From assembly GCA_007449985.2 (NCBI GenBank), contig VIIQ02000593.1, positions 124,001 through 188,000 on the forward strand: DNA of 64,000 nt. The letters run 5' to 3'. The DNA is from Desmodesmus armatus. Taxonomy: Eukaryota > Chlorophyta > Chlorophyceae > Sphaeropleales > Scenedesmaceae. Each line of letters begins with the position of its first letter. The first letter of the stretch is position 1. The notes below the pieces were generated by a model. It was not told the origin of the DNA, ran no database searches, and worked only from the letters and a program-made list of their open reading frames with translations. This document shows positions 48,782 through 63,100 of the stretch, piece after piece. A program made the translations under genes and the position numbers.

Positions 48782-51700
48782 TCCCGCTTCCCCTGTGGGC
48801 CGCTCCAAAGAATGAGAATGATATCTGAAGCACAGGCAGGCATAGGCACAGGCCTGGACCTGCAAGGCACCACTATGCAGACACACCCTACTTGTTGGAG
48901 GTGCCTATGCTGCAGCACAACAGTACGGCTGTGAGGCACCGTCAGCCTGGGGCGCAAGAATCGAAAGACAGGACAGGTTTGACTGCATGCAGGAGCAGAG
49001 ACCTGCTGAGACATAATAGTAAAATTTTAGCATAGTTGACAGCAGCCCGCATGCAAAGCAGCCCTTTGTTGCGTTTCTCGTGGCTGGCTTGCAGAGCAAC
49101 CCTCTGTTGCTCTTCTTCGGCTGGCTTGCAAAGCAACCCTCTGTTGCTTTTCTTACGGCTGATAGGGCCTGATACCACATGTCAAGGCATGCTGGTTTGT
49201 GGTTGGTGCTAGCAGAAGGCTGCCTGTTACGTCCCATGCGTGTGTGTGACTTAGCCGCCCAGTTTGGACTGTACTGGCTGTCTGTTGTGGATACTAGTGC
49301 TTGTGTGTGGCCTGGCATTATCAAGAGCCGGCCAGCGCTGGGATTACTGTTGATTGTATTACTAGACGACTGTGTTTGTCCCGTGGATTGTACTATCAAA
49401 GTGCCGAGGCAGTATATGTTGGTGACCAACCGATGGTAGGACATTGTAGTGACCAATGCGCAGCAATTGCGCGCGCAGCATCTGTTGAAGTGACACAGCT
49501 TCTGCCCTGTGTAGACTGCGCTGCACCAGTACGGTGTACTAGTAGTGACTGCTGGTGTCCCAGTAGTGACTGACGGTGTACTAGTTGTGAAAGGACATGA
49601 CCTGGGTTGGCACTGGTTGCTGCCCCAGGCACAACTCCACATGTGTCTTGTCGACACCTTGTGATGTTGCTGCCACATGCTCTGTTGCATCAAGTGAGCT
49701 GTAAACAAGCGACGTGCACATACCAATTTCATTTACCCAAGTGCTTCACTGCTACAAAGTCGCATCAGCCCCTGCATTTTGGTACCTGGGCAGCTCAGGC
49801 ACACAGATCTGGCAGGTCCTCTGAGTACAGCCAGCGCGCAGGGACTGCTGCACTGCCGTGCACACCATGGCACTGTTTGAATGTGGAGTAGAAGGGCTGC
49901 ACCCGGCACAGACAACATGCATCTTCCAACATCAACATTACAGCAAAACAGAACAGACATCATATCTCTGCAGGTGCGAGGGATGTTGTCTGCAGGTGCG
50001 AGGGCTGTTGTCAAGGACACTCACACAACATACAACACATGCTGAGGAGCCACCAAGACCTGCAGAGCTGCTGCAGGTTTCACCCTTGCTCAAGGGGATC
50101 ATCAGTTGGCAGAACACAGCCACAAAATCCCAAGCACACACTCATAACAGTACAGATCCCGACGCCACGCGCGCACACCACACAGCCACATGCAAACAGT
50201 GCTCAGGTACTGCAACACACGAAAGGGAACAGACCCTGCCTGCGGCGTTGATGCAACACTTGATAGTGCAGCCTGGCTCTGCCATAGTGCAATCACGTAG
50301 CCACCTTCAGTCCTCACAGCTGAAGATCCTCATCGACTTGATTGTCACACAGGCAGGACCAAGTTTTGCGGCAAGGCAAACGACCTGCGGGCACACAGCA
50401 GCAGTAGGCAGCAGCAGGTGCCCGCAGGTGGCGTCAGCACAAGAGTAAGCCCCGTTGAGTTGATGGGCGCTGCTGTAGCACCCACTGGCCACATTACTGT
50501 TGCTGCGGTGAGCTGCCCCCTGGCCCCCTCAGGGTTTAGTAAACCCAGGCAGCACAGGGGGGTCCTGCCTGCGAGGGCTGGCACTCTCTGCCTCAGGACC
50601 CGGGGACTTTCGCCCGGTGGGTTTCAAACGCGGTAGGGTTCTGTTGCCATGCTGCTTACTGGATCCAGGGTGTGGGGGCCCTGGAGAGCTGTGGCTGATG
50701 CGGCTGATGACTGGTCCACCGGAGTGGCCCTTTGTGCTGCGCTCACCTGGCAAGGCATGTGGGTAGTATGTAGCCAGGGTAGTATGTAGTCAGGATAGTC
50801 AGGGTGGGGACGACTTGGCAGGAGGCGAGGAGCTTGTGTAACGCTTCACAAGGTAGTAGCGGGAATGAAGGTGTAAGAAGTACGCGCGTGGGGGCACACA
50901 GTGGGACCAGCTTGTCATGGCGGTGTGGAGAAGGAAGGTGCCGGAAGGGAAGGTGCTTGGTGCCGGTTCAGGGGTGGAGCTGGAGGGCTTGTGGCCCTGC
51001 GGCCAGACAGGACAAGCAGCACGCGAGTCAGCAATGCATTGGGTCAGGAATGCAGTTCGCACGCATTTGATGTTACGTAGTGCAGCGAGTCAAACAGACC
51101 ACAAGAGGCACGAGGCACAGGGACACACGGGCACACACAAACACAGACCAACACGCTGCTGCAAGCCTCAGATAGTGGTGCATGTAAGTGTGTCGATCAT
51201 TATTTGATCTGAACCTGTTGGAACTATGGTTTGTTTCCTCACAGGCAGCAGCAGCAGACAGTGTACACAACACACAATAAAAAACACGAGGACACACAGA
51301 CCAAGCCACAACAACAGCAAGCAACACACGATGCCATACTCCAGGTCACAGGGGTCAGAGTGGTGCATGAAAAGTCTCTGCATGGGCTAGGCCCTATCAG
51401 AACAGGTCTGTGGTGAATGATTATCATCAGCCCCCTGGCAACCGACACAAACACCCGAAACACACCATTACTTGCCAGACCAGCAACAGCAACAGCAAGA
51501 ACAGCAGCAGCCAGCAGATCACGAACACAACAATCCACAGCAGCCATCACAGCAGCCCTCACGCGACGTCAGAAACCTACCTGTACAAGCGGTCACTGAA
51601 GATATACCCGGGCCACCAATCAAGCCATGCGTGCGGCCGTCAGGCGAGGAGGTGGTGGTCGTGCTGCTGCTGCTGCCGGTGCTGCTGCTGCTGCTGTCGC

Positions 51701-52833
51701 CATCCCCTCTCACGTTCGAGAGAGGAACCAACGGGCTAAAGAACATACTGCAGCATCGGTCTGCTACTGCGGACCTATTGCAGCAGCAGCAGCAGCCTCG
51801 CCAAGCAAGTGGGCCGGCACCCACCCACTGCTTGCTGCTTGCTCAGATCCGCGGTCTACCTGACGCAGTTGGCCTGCTGAGACTTTACTGGGCACCTTGT
51901 GCAGCCTCGTAAGCCTCGAGGGTCTGGCGGTTTGACTAGAGAGCAGCTGCAAAAGCTGCCGCGTTCCTTCCCATTCGGTGTATGATCGCAGTCACGTTTG
52001 TTACTATGTATACTGGCAGGGTATGGTGCTGCAAAGCTGGGCTAGTCAGTTGAGTTGACCCTGTTCCCTGATCTGATCCCATTCTGCTCTTGTGCTGCAA
52101 TGCTGGAAGACTGCTGCGCACACTTCCTGCTATCAAAAATTGCGGTGTCTCCAATTATACTTGGCTTGTTTTCGGTTAAGCAGCATTTGCCTTTGGAGGA
52201 AGCCAGTCCAGCCTGGCAGGTACAACAGTCACAGCCCCCCGGTCCTACCGGGCCTGAATGAGCTAGTAAAAACACATTCAAGCCTCCACAACAGCAATCT
52301 ATGCACTTCATAGCTGAAAATGGGAAGTGTTACGTGACCTTCCAGGACGGAGTGAGATGACGCTCCTAACATTCTGGCTTTCGGAGTTTTCTATTCCCGA
52401 CGTTCCTAGCCCAGGATCACTTACGCTTCGTATGTGAAAGTCATTGCAACGACTGGACATCCCTCGACAAGCAAAACTGTCACTGCAGCACGTCTTGAGC
52501 TGCCTTCGCCTGAGAGACACTAAGTTCCCCAGGTGGAACCCATTGAAAGGTGCGCTGATGCTATCAAATTGTTCTAGAAGGGTACGGGTACATTGCATGA
52601 ACAAATGGTGATGTGTTTCGGCACTGATCAACGGAACGAGGTCGTGATGCTCTCAGCAGGCAGGACCGCTCCCGCCCAGACGTGTTACTTTCCAAACGAT
52701 ACATGTAATGCTGGAGTGGTCTTGCGACTGGCATCCGGCACTCCGCCGGCAGTCACCAGTAGTGCCAACTGAAACTTCACACCATCTGCTGCGGTCCTGA
52801 CTGCAGGTTCAGTCCTGAAGACGAGCTATAAGG
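48782..52833. other. 4-kb region without a recognised gene
   Basis: Several open frames of 60-190 codons exist on both strands, but none shows a recognisable domain, signal peptide or splice-linked continuation. It holds a short tandem repeat at 49055-49160, a small repeat (GTAGTATGTAGxCAGG) near 50760-50795, a palindromic GGGTTTAGTAAACCC at about 50529-50543, and CAG/CTG tracts near 51470-51800. Possibly degenerate mobile DNA. Confidence 0.4.
49055..49160. repeat. Three tandem units of about 36 bp
   Basis: Units share GGCTTGCAxAGCAACCCTCT and GTTGCTxTTCTT. The first unit is more diverged. Confidence 0.8.
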
Positions 52834-55542
52834 ATGAGACATAATTGTTCAGGCCACTTGGTGGCCATGTTTGTGCTTGGACTGGCTGTGGTGTGCAGTG
52901 CCCGCACTTTGCACACCGCCAACTTCTTCTTCCCGTGAGCATCAAGCAGCCCGTTGGAGCAACTGTGCAGTGTGTCATTCCGTTCAGCTTTGACTCAACC
53001 TGTAGATCCCACTTGGCAACCAGCAGCAACCCAGCCAACTCCAGCCTCCAGCTCCACACTTGCCACCTTTGCCTCCCCATTCATCTATGCTCATCTGTGC
53101 ACCTCTCCGAGGTTGGAAAGGCCAGTTGTACCAGCCACAAACCCCCCAATCACGGCACACTAACACTACCCTGCCCTGCCTGGCCTGCCCGCATGCTGTG
53201 CCTGCTGGCTGCCAGTCACGTCACCGTCACCCACACCACCGCAGCCCCAGCTGCAGACGATGGTGACCAGCCATTCACTGCCATTGACAGCATCTTTGGC
53301 CCAGGATACACAGGCTACCTGTCCACTGGTGACCGTGTCAAGTCCTTCCAGGGTAGGTCAGTGCTGTTGTTGATTCATCACAGAAAACAGGTGGCAGGTT
53401 TGATTTGGCACTTCAGCCAAATGCAGGGTATCCAGCCAGGATATCCGGAGGTGCTCGTGTGTGACTTGATGTATTTACGGTGTGACATGCTGCACCAGCA
53501 ACATGTTCATTCTGGCACCGCTGCTGCGTACTGTATGCTGCACTGCCTCGGCATGTCCCACTGCAGAGCTGATCCAGCCCAACCTGGAGTGTGACGGCAA
53601 AGGAGGCTGCAGCTTCCGCGTCTGCACCATCGAGACAGTGGAGACCGAGTGTGAGCAATGCTCTGACGAATGCATCCAGATCCACCATGCCAGCATCTGC
53701 CTGGGGCACAAGAAGGTGTGCAAGACGGCCAAGTGCACACAGTCCAAGCAGGTCTGCAGGGCACCTGGAGGTGAGGTGGGAGGGAATGGCAGGCAGGAGG
53801 GCGGGCGGGTGGGCACTCGGGGGGCAGGCAGGAGGGTGGGCGAGTGGAGGGAAGTGCTGCAAGCAGGCATGGGGGCAGCTGGGATGTGAGGGCCCACATA
53901 TCACAACGGGTAGTCACCTTATACCTGGAGTCCTTGTCCACGCGCATGGCAGGGGTTGGTTGATGGCACCACCGTCATGCGCGACGGCGCAGTACTACTG
54001 TGTACTGTGTATGAGCGCACTGCGCTCGCTGAGGCGGTCCGCACCCACTCCAGCGCCCTGTTGGGTGAACCCTGCCTAGACAGAGTAGATTTACCCTAGT
54101 GCCGTCCACCCTCCATGTGACAGTGGAAGGCGTTGCGGCCAACAGCTTACCAGAGCTGTCCAACGACACATGCAACGTGACAAAGCCCGCCACATTCCAG
54201 CATGTGAAAAACAACATGTCCCTGCGCTTTTCAAGCGCACCCCTCACCTGCGTCCAGCAACCCACCTCAAAGCTTGGCTTGATAGCTGCTGTTGTGTTGT
54301 GCCGTCTTACGGATGCAAACTGCAGATATCTCCGGAGGCATCAAAGCTGCTGGTGTGCCCATCAAGGTATGGTTCCACGTGCCAGTCGATGGCAGCAACA
54401 CCCCACACTGGGGCGTCACCGAGGGCCACCTGCACAAGATGATTGACGAGGCCAATGCCTCACTGGGCAAGGCAGGATTCAAGCTGGTGCTGGGCGGCAT
54501 TGACTACTTCCGTGCGTCCAAGGAGGATGTGACCGCTCGTCAGAGTGGTGGAACCGGCTTCACGAAGGGGCAGACACGGCTCATGGGCGACCGCAGGTGT
54601 GTATGTCGCTTGTACAAGCCATTTACAAGCAAGGACTTGCACCTCCCAGTTGCTTCCCACGTTCCTTTTTGCCAGGAGGTGCAGCCGCTCAGGCACGATC
54701 CCAAACCCAAATGTGTGCAGCCACAAGGAGGGTGTTCCCATGGCAATGCAGGCAAAGCTTTGACCCATAGTTTTGGCACTGGGGAGCTCACAGGTGCTCA
54801 GCAAGGCTTACAGTACCAGTTGTATGAGCAACTCCAGCTATGACTGATGGACTGATGGCGCCAGCCTGGCAGGCTGCCTTATCCTGGGTGAACCAAACCA
54901 AACCAAAGTAGCTAATGGTGTACATGCCAGTGAGCTCAATCAACCTAACCAATTCAATCTGCCTGACTGCAGGAAGGGCGGGCTCAACGACCTGAACGTG
55001 TGGGTGGTAGACGCCCGTGGACAGGACTGGGGAGCTTATTCAATGTTCCCTTACCAGATCACCACAGGCCAAGTCAATGCCTGCAATGATGGCATCGTGA
55101 TGTTGGCAGGTGACGCGTTCTTTGGCAGTCCACCTGGCAGGATCAGCGGCACACAGTTGGTGCATGAGGTGGGTATGAAACCCTTGCCGTTGTGACTCGC
55201 AAACACCAACAGGGACGGCTGATTTGCACTGCTGCAAGCCAGCTGCGGGCCTAGAGACCCGCAGTTTGGTGTATCATATCCTTTCAACACTTACTGACTC
55301 AGTGGCCTGACAATCAAGCTGAGTCAGCTCTCCGGTGCTCGTTATTTCGTGCTGCTTTGGCGCCTGGCCACGGCATGCTCAACAAGGGCCCACTTCAGTG
55401 TGCGCACACGATGGTAGCGCACACGTGCATGCACTTCAGGCGCCAACCCTGCTCACAACGGTAGTTGCTCAGGCATCTGAGCCCTGCCAACACGACAGGT
55501 ACTCCACAACATCAGCTTGTGACAGCAAGCACCACCTGTGCG

Positions 55543-55578
<36 letters not shown>

Positions 55579-56194
55579 CGCGCCTGCGCGCCTGCGCGCC
55601 TGCTCTCAACAGATGGGGCATTGGCTGCAACTGCCACACACCTTCAGAGAGGACGACAAGACCTCTGAAATCAAACAGATCATCAACAACAACAGGGCAA
55701 ACATTGCACAGGCCAAGCAGGCCGTGAAGTCGGGCGAACTCTGCGCAGTGGACAACGACTCCGACAAGTTGAAGGAAATGCTGCCCAAGCTCGTAACAGG
55801 CCGTGACGGCTTTGATCAGGACGTCCCTCTGTCCACCCCCCACCAGCCTCTGCCGCACTCAGACCCCACAGTGCTTGCACTGCCTGGCTGGGACGGCTTC
55901 AACAACGCTTCACCCAAGGATAATCATGATGCCGCTATGGCAAACTACAAGGCACTTGGCTGTGGGGGTGTGGGGCCATCCAAGCTTGTGAAGAGCTGCC
56001 CCAAAACCCAGGACCGTCCCGACGACTACACCAACATGATGGACTACATGCCGGATGCCTGCAGGACAGTGTTTACTGCCCAGCAGATTGCCGTGATGCA
56101 CACCGCATACCGTGTGCGCCAGGAGATATCGATCAACGGCAAGACCGGCAAGTATCCAAGCATGCAGGCCAGTCGTTGCCTCACAGGGGCTTAG
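52834..56194 (+). CDS. Secreted zinc metalloprotease, M43 (pappalysin-like)
   Basis: Exons read as 52834-52934, 53216-53352, 53567-53770, 54100 to about 54251, 54326-54596, 54973-55168, 55613-56194. It starts with a signal peptide (MFVLGLAVVCSA), then a Cys-rich region with ten Cys in about 60 residues (CSFRVCTIETVETECEQC and on), and a protease domain: KVWFHVPVDGSNTPHWG, DLNVWVVDA, and the zinc site HEMGHWLQLPHTF, which fits HExGHxxxxxHxF of M43. The site is split by an intron between HE and MGH. The Met-turn region is NMMDYMPDACRTVFT. Likely acts outside the cell, e.g. on the extracellular matrix; substrate unknown. The join between the fourth and fifth exons is uncertain in phase. Confidence 0.8.
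55540..55605. repeat. (CCTG)n/(CCTGCGCG)n microsatellite before a 3' splice site
   Basis: Seven or more CCTG units then CGCGCCTG units immediately precede the CTCTCAACAG acceptor of the protease exon at 55613. Confidence 0.9.
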
Positions 56195-59100
56195 CTTGAG
56201 GGGGTGATCCAGGTTGCCAGTGGCGGTGGGGAACGGAGGGGGGAGGGAGGGCAGGCACCGCAGTGCTACTGTGAGGTGAGGATGTGCAGACACTACTGCA
56301 CATGTGGGCATCCCTACTAGAAGCACATGTATTGTACAGTGTGTACTGCCGCAGCCTGAGGGCCTCAGGGGTTTAGGAGTGTGGGAGTCACACATCAGGA
56401 AGGGCACCGCAGCTTTGTATGCTGTGGGAGGGTTTCATGCTTGCCGCTCCTGCTGATGTGTCGTACTGTTGCACTTTTGCGTACTGGTGCACTTACTGGG
56501 TGCAAGCATTGGCGGCAGGGTTGGTTGCTTTGGGAAGGTTCTTTGAGAAGAGCAGCCTGTTGAGGTCAACTCAGACTAGTAGTCTGCAGCCCTGTGATGG
56601 GAGGGTGTTTCATTAGGGCAGCAGGCTGTTGTTGTGGCGTGATCCTGTGCATGCAAGCATGACTGTTTGAACGCTGCCAGCGTGCAAGTTGGGCTCTTGA
56701 CACACACACACACACCTTGGCCCTGGTCATGACCTGATCAGGGAGGGCGGTGTAGTAGCTGCCTGGTTGAAGAGTCTGCGTGAGCGTCATGAGTGATACT
56801 GTTTGTGACAATCCAGTCGTAGGGTATCTCTCGGCCCTGGTGTTGGTGGGCCAGCTGTGCCCATGGTTTGCACTGCTTGGCCAGCAGCGGCGTGTTGGTT
56901 GAGGATCTGTGCTGCTTCCAAGCATGTGCTGATGGATCGGGTGGTACAGGTGGAACCTTCACAGGGAGAGGGCTGCATTGTGTTTTACTGCGACGTGAGC
57001 AACCCTCCCTTGGTTGTCACCCTTACATCATTGGTCTGAGAACAGTTCTGGCACCACTAGGACCATCACCCCTCTTATGCTGGCTGTCCTAGCTGTGGGC
57101 TTCAACCCCGCGGCCCCCTTTCAAGGGCATGCACCCCAGCTTAGTGGGTTGCCTGATGCTGCCCCCTGGCACTGCACTGTGGCAAGTAGTTTTGAAGCCG
57201 TTGATGTTGGAGTTGATTTGGCGTTCCTGGGTCTTGACTGAGCGCTGTTGAGCATGTAGCAAGGGTGTTTGGAGCTGTGCATTGTTCAGGTGGACACATG
57301 TGATATCGTTCGAGAAAACTCATGGTGGCGGCTTTATTACTGCACAGATGCACAGGAAGCATGCGCAACAGACACTGTTCAGCAGCAGGAAGCTCAGACT
57401 GAGCGCCGTTGCGTGCCACAGGCAATATGCTGGTGCTGACATGGGTGAGGTTCAGGAGGGAGGGCTGGTAGAGGGATCCCTGGTTTACTGCTCCATGGTT
57501 CCTGCATTCCTGCCACTGCCGTAGGTAGGAAGTAGGTTTGGCCCACTTTGGGAATACAGCCTCATTGGATCTGGAGCCCACCATTGGTTGTTGCTGCCCC
57601 TGCTAGGGAGTGCTGGGTCTCCGCAAGTCTGGCGGGATCCTCCCTAGAGGGTCAGTGGTGTACCCCTGTATCAACCAAGCTCCCTTGAACACCTCCAGCT
57701 GGATTTCGGTGGGTTTGTCGGCCCCCAGGCTTAGCCTTGGGGAGTGAGGTGTGACTGGTGTGCTATTCGAGTGGAGATCTGTCCTGAACATATGCATCGC
57801 CGAAGCAGGGGGTAGGAGTGATGGTGTCAATATGCACAGAGGTTGCACAGTGTTTTCCGCATTCTTGTTTTTCTCATCTAGTTTTACCTACAACAGCAGG
57901 CCTGCTTTCCCTGAGTAGCAGTGGCAGTTGGTGTTTGTGACTTGCAGGGTTTAGGTCAACAGCTAGATCTTGTCGTCAAGGTGAATCTGAATCAGAAGGG
58001 TTGGCAGATGCTGTGCGGCTTCAGCTGATGTAGGTCTGTCCCGAGGAACCTGGCGGCCTGTTGGGAGGGATGTTCGGTTGTATGAGCTCCGGGGCGTGCA
58101 GGGATAGGAGAATTCGAGTTGTGGGTTCGGTTTGCTGTTGGTTTTCTCTTGATGCCTTTGTTCTTCTGGCTTCTGATTTCAGTCCTTTTTGTGATCCGCC
58201 CACTCCAGGACACCCCTTCACTAATCCCGGCAGGTGGCAGTACGGTTTTGTGCTGCAGAAGATCAAGGCCATTTTCACTAGACAGTTGCTCAGATTGCTC
58301 GCCACTGTTTCATGCATGCCTCATACTGCCTGATGCACAACAGCAGCCGCCTCTGTCATGGGTTCAGATGTTGAGTGATTGGTATTGCTGTCAGAGCGGC
58401 TGGCGTCTCAACCCATCAGGTACAGCATGTCAATGTTTGTTGTGTGTACATGGGCACCGTCACCTCTCATTTGCAATCACTCCAATGTTGTGCTCATGGT
58501 GATCCAGCTTTGATGATTTGTATGCATGGCTCACCAACAGGTGCACAGCGGCTGCAGCCGCCACTGTCAACGATGTTTTGGGGAGGGGGGTGCTTTGCTC
58601 CAAGGTTTGTCGGGCCTGTGCTTGGGAGACCACTTCCATAGCAGGAGTCCTGCTACCAGATTCTCATATGTGCCCCCTTTGCCTGCAGTGTTCCTTCCAT
58701 AGCGTCCTTCATAAGCCCACAGATCAGTTGCGGGACCAGCCCTGGTGCACCAGCCGCCATGCTGCTGCTGTGCATAACATCCACGATAGTGCGAGGCATG
58801 GCTGGCGAGAGAGTGGGCATGCTACATGCAAAAACTGTCTGCCTTGGCGCCTCTACCTCTGTGTTTCCTGTGTTGGGTGCTTTTGAGGCTTCTCTGGGAT
58901 TGTTGCCTTAGTGGGATTGGTGCCTGAGTGGCCTTACTGTGACTTGGTCTATCGCTCTGACAATTGTCCGGGTTGTGTTTGTGAGTCATCCAGGCTGGCC
59001 TTTCTTTGGCCTGCAGCGCGTGTTGAAGACGTCTGCTATACTTTGGAAGGGTTGTTGTTGTGAAAGGGTGTTGTGCCAGCATCCAGTTGGACAGCCAGTG

Positions 59101-60164
59101 ACACGACCACTGGAAACCAGTATGCAAGAGGGTTGCAATACCTTCAGCCACAGGTGTTAACAATTTGATGCCTGCTTCAAGCAAGGCTGCAGCAGTGTTG
59201 CAGCCGGCAGGAAAAGCGCATTGTCAATTTTTGATGGTTCTACATTGTGGCAATTTGATGGTCCTACAAATGTACTACTTGTAGTACAAGGGGTTGATGG
59301 CTCGCAACGGAGCTGAGAGTGATTGTAACACATCTGCCAGATACAGTGTAACTGCCCATTGCTGTGCATGTGCTGAACATAATGCTGCCACTGCAGCGAA
59401 AAGCAGAGCCGCAGTAAGGTGACCACGCTTCAACCCTCACATTCAATGCCCAGGAAACAGGCCTTCCAGGGTCACATAGAAAGAACCAATATCATGGTGG
59501 GCGCATACGTTTACAACCAAATGCGCAGCTCATTGCAGCGCGCCTTTCAGCGCAGGTGACAACATACATGACATGTGTAACCCCACAGGGCTGCCCATCG
59601 CAGCCGAAGAACCCAACTGTAAACCTGTACAGACCCCATTGCACAATCCAGCACGGCACGGCCCTGCTACCACTACACTACGACTCTCAGTAGCCTCTGT
59701 ACACACCTCTCCCTAAGCACCACACAGTGCACTGCAACTTGTGGAACAGCACCTCCAGCCAACCCCTCCATAAACAGCAGAGCTGATACGGACATGGCGC
59801 AGAGAGGCAGCCACATGAACACGATACTTCAACAAATGACTTTGACACTTACAGAGTGGCAGCACCCCCCCAAGCTTGTAAGGTCTTGGCAGCTGTCATG
59901 TTGGTGGTCCCGCCCGAAACACACATGAGGGGTGTCAGCAGCGCACCGGCCCATGGGGGCATGGCCTGCCAGTGAACACAACCAGAACTGCCTTCAAGTG
60001 CATCCATAAGGCGCCCCCGGGGTGTAGTACACCTTTCCCTCCCAGCACAACTGCAACAAGACCACAACCAAGAACTGGGGACAGCACCACCACGGATAGA
60101 CAGCACAACCACCATAAGAGCAGTGCACTGCTCTAGCACTAGTGCTGTCCCAGCACCTCACACC
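56195..60164. other. 4-kb region without a recognised gene
   Basis: Convergent gap between the protease (+) and the BRO1-like gene (-). A reverse-strand TGTAA (TTACA at 59849-59853) lies 312 bp past the BRO1-like stop and may end that transcript. Open frames up to about 147 codons show no recognised domain or signal peptide. Confidence 0.4.
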
Positions 60165-63100
60165 CTACAAGCCACCAGCAATTTCTGCCGTCGTATTCGT
60201 AATCTTCTCCGGCACATATTCCAGCGGTGTCACCAGCACCTTAGCAGCAGGCAGCACCTCAGCCTGCCGCGGCATCGGCTGGCAGTACACAATCAGCCTG
60301 TCGCTCTCTATCGGCTTCTTCCTGCGGGCAAAACAATAAAGATCTTGATAACCCCTTTGTATTGCAACGTCAAAGGATTCCTCCCATTGGCCGTCATAGG
60401 ATTCCTCCCACTGGCCGCGCATCCTTGAGGACGGCTCATCACATGCATGCATATGCATGCTCGAGGGCTAAGGCAACAGCACTCCTGGCCCCACTCACTG
60501 GGCCTTTGAAACCCACCTGCGCGCCACATCCTCCTGCTCCTGCTGCAGCACTGCCCTCCAGCTGCTGTCAATGTCTGCGGCTGAGATGCAGGTCGCCAGC
60601 AGCTGCTCTGCCTCAACACAGGAGCGGGAGGCGGCACCAGCATTCAGCGCGGCATGTAGGTCACCGGCCATCACCTGGCAGCATAAGCGGGAGGGGGAAC
60701 GAGGTGTTAGCACGTGGTGTTCAACACTATGTGCACTCCAATCATCGGAGTCCGATGCATTCAGGTGTGCGGTGCAGGCGGCAAGTACGCGCGTCCAACC
60801 CCCTGCCTCCCCCATCCTTCCTGCATGCTTGCCACCCAACATTGCACTGTCCCTGGCTGTCTGGCTTCAACACCTGCACTCCCGCCCCCTTTCCGTCCTT
60901 TCCTCACACAAGGAGAGACCTACATACCTTGTGTGCGCGTGCTTTGGCCAGGCTGGCCCCTATAGCCAGGTAGCGCTTCAAGCGGTCTCCTGCAATGGGA
61001 TGGTCACCTGGAGCACAACGAAGGAGGCACACCGACAGCCGCAGCGCTCTCACACACTTCCTGTCTGTGTCTACACACGTCTTATGCTCGTGCCGGATCA
61101 GCATGCCTGCTGTAGTCGCTGGTGATATGGTCTCAACACCCAATCAGCACTCGCTGTGTACTGTACTGTACTTTACTGTACCTGCACATCACCCTGATGT
61201 ACCTGATGTACCTGTACGTGTGCACCTGTACCTGTACCTGTACCCGTGTACTACATGATGTTGAATGTACCTGCACAGCACTATGTCTCACTCACCCGTG
61301 TACTCCCTCATAACCTTTGCTGCCTTCTCAAAGAGGTCTGCTGCTCCCGCCTGCAGCGCTGCCACCACTGCTGCACTGCTGCCCTTGGCTGCTGCCCTGA
61401 ATGCTGTCAGGGCTGCAGCCTCAGCCTGGGTCATCAAGCTCATGGTGTGGGACAACTCAGCCATCAACTCACCAGGCCTGTGTGTTTGGGGGGGGGGGGG
61501 GGGTGGAAGGGAAGGGGCAAGGGGAGGGCGGCGTAAATGGGGGGGAGGGGGTGCAAATAATGTTTCAGGGGGCAAGAGCTAGCAATGCCTGAGCTGCAGT
61601 GGCGCTGTGAGGCAAGTACGCCAGCTCATAAAACTCCTGACAGTCATATACAGCACCGATCTTCTGTCCTTGTCCCCAGTGCTAACCTGTTGCTGACAGC
61701 TACACCAAGTTGTTCTGTGCTGCAGCAGCACTGTGCAGTGTCTTTCAATGGCGGAGCACCCCCCTCCCCCGCCCCCACCCACCTGTCCCCCTTGATTGTG
61801 AGGAACATTGCTGGCAGCACCTGCTTGGCCAGGTAGTCATACACACCAGCAGACTGCCGCAGCTGAGCCACTGCTGCCGCCAGTGCTGCCGCGCCCGCCT
61901 CGCTGGCTGGGTCCTGAGGCCTGCTGCCTGGACTGAGGCCCAGTAAATCTGACACTGACTGGTGACCCAGCTGCCGCAGCAGCGAGCCGTACAGGAACGT
62001 GGCCTGGGGGGGAGGGGGGAGGGGGGGAAGGGGGTTGGGTTGGGGGGGGGGGGTGAGAGGGGGGGGGGGGCGGCAGGCAGTGTCAGTGGGAGAGGAACAT
62101 GTGACGCAGCAGGAAGGCGTACATACGTCCTGTATGTACAGGAAGGTGCACTGGCGAAAGGGGGGGAGACGTGGCGAAGGAGGGGCAGCAACAGTGATCA
62201 ATAGGTGTGACCCAGCTGGCGCAGCAGGGAGCCGTACAGGAACGTGGCCTGGGGGGGGGGGGGTGACACCGGGGTGGGGGTGGGGGGGCAGTGTTGAAAA
62301 GAGGGGCACAGGTTACCAGATGGTCCTTCAGTAAAGGCTAACCAGAAGGCATGTGCGTGTTTTCTGAATCCCTCTGCCCCGTCTCATCCTGCCTAGGCCT
62401 CATCAACCCCTTCCCCTCTGGCCCCCCCCTCGCCCCGTCCTAGCAGTGCACGCTCCTTCCTCACTGCCTCCACCCCTCGTCCCCCACCTCCAAACCACAA
62501 CAGTACAGTGCTTTCCCCCTCCCTCCCCCCCCCCCATGTCCCCCTTCCCTCCCGTTCCCCCCTCCCCCCCTTCCTACAAGTGCATGCTGATTCCTCAGCC
62601 CCACTCCACACCCCACTCCACACCACACAACAGTGCCCCCCCCTCCCTACCTTTCCCCCTTCCCTCCCGTCCCCCTTCCTGTCCCCCGCCTGTTTCGTCG
62701 CCCCCCCCCCCCCCCTCACCAGTGCGTGTTCCTTCCTGAGCCCCCCCACCCTGTAGAAGCGTCCCCTGTCAGGCCTCCCTGACAGTGGTGAGCTCCACTC
62801 AAACTCCAGGTCCTCCCTGTCACCCTCCTGGTTGATCAGGTGGGACAGGTTGGACAGGTACTTCTTGAACCTGGAAGGGACACGGGGGGAGGGGGGGGGG
62901 CAGCAGGGTGGAGGCAGCATGCGTGTGTGTGCGTGTGTCTTAGATGTGGCTGTTCTGTGAAAATGAACAGGCACTCTTTCGAATTGGACCAGGGGGCTAG
63001 CTGAGGAGGAAGCAGATTGTGGGAGCGAGGACGGAGGCAACACGACCCGCTGGGGAGGGGGGGGGGTGTGAGGCCAGGAAAGGTGAGAGGGGACAGGGAG

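Noticed and set aside
51472..51912. Gln-rich 146-codon open frame
   Set aside because: Composition follows CAG/CTG repeats; no conserved motif, signal peptide or supporting splice structure.
57603..57848. Minus-strand open frame with EIQLEVFKGAWLIQGY, retroelement-like at first glance
   Set aside because: Too short and with no catalytic motif of reverse transcriptase, integrase or transposase.
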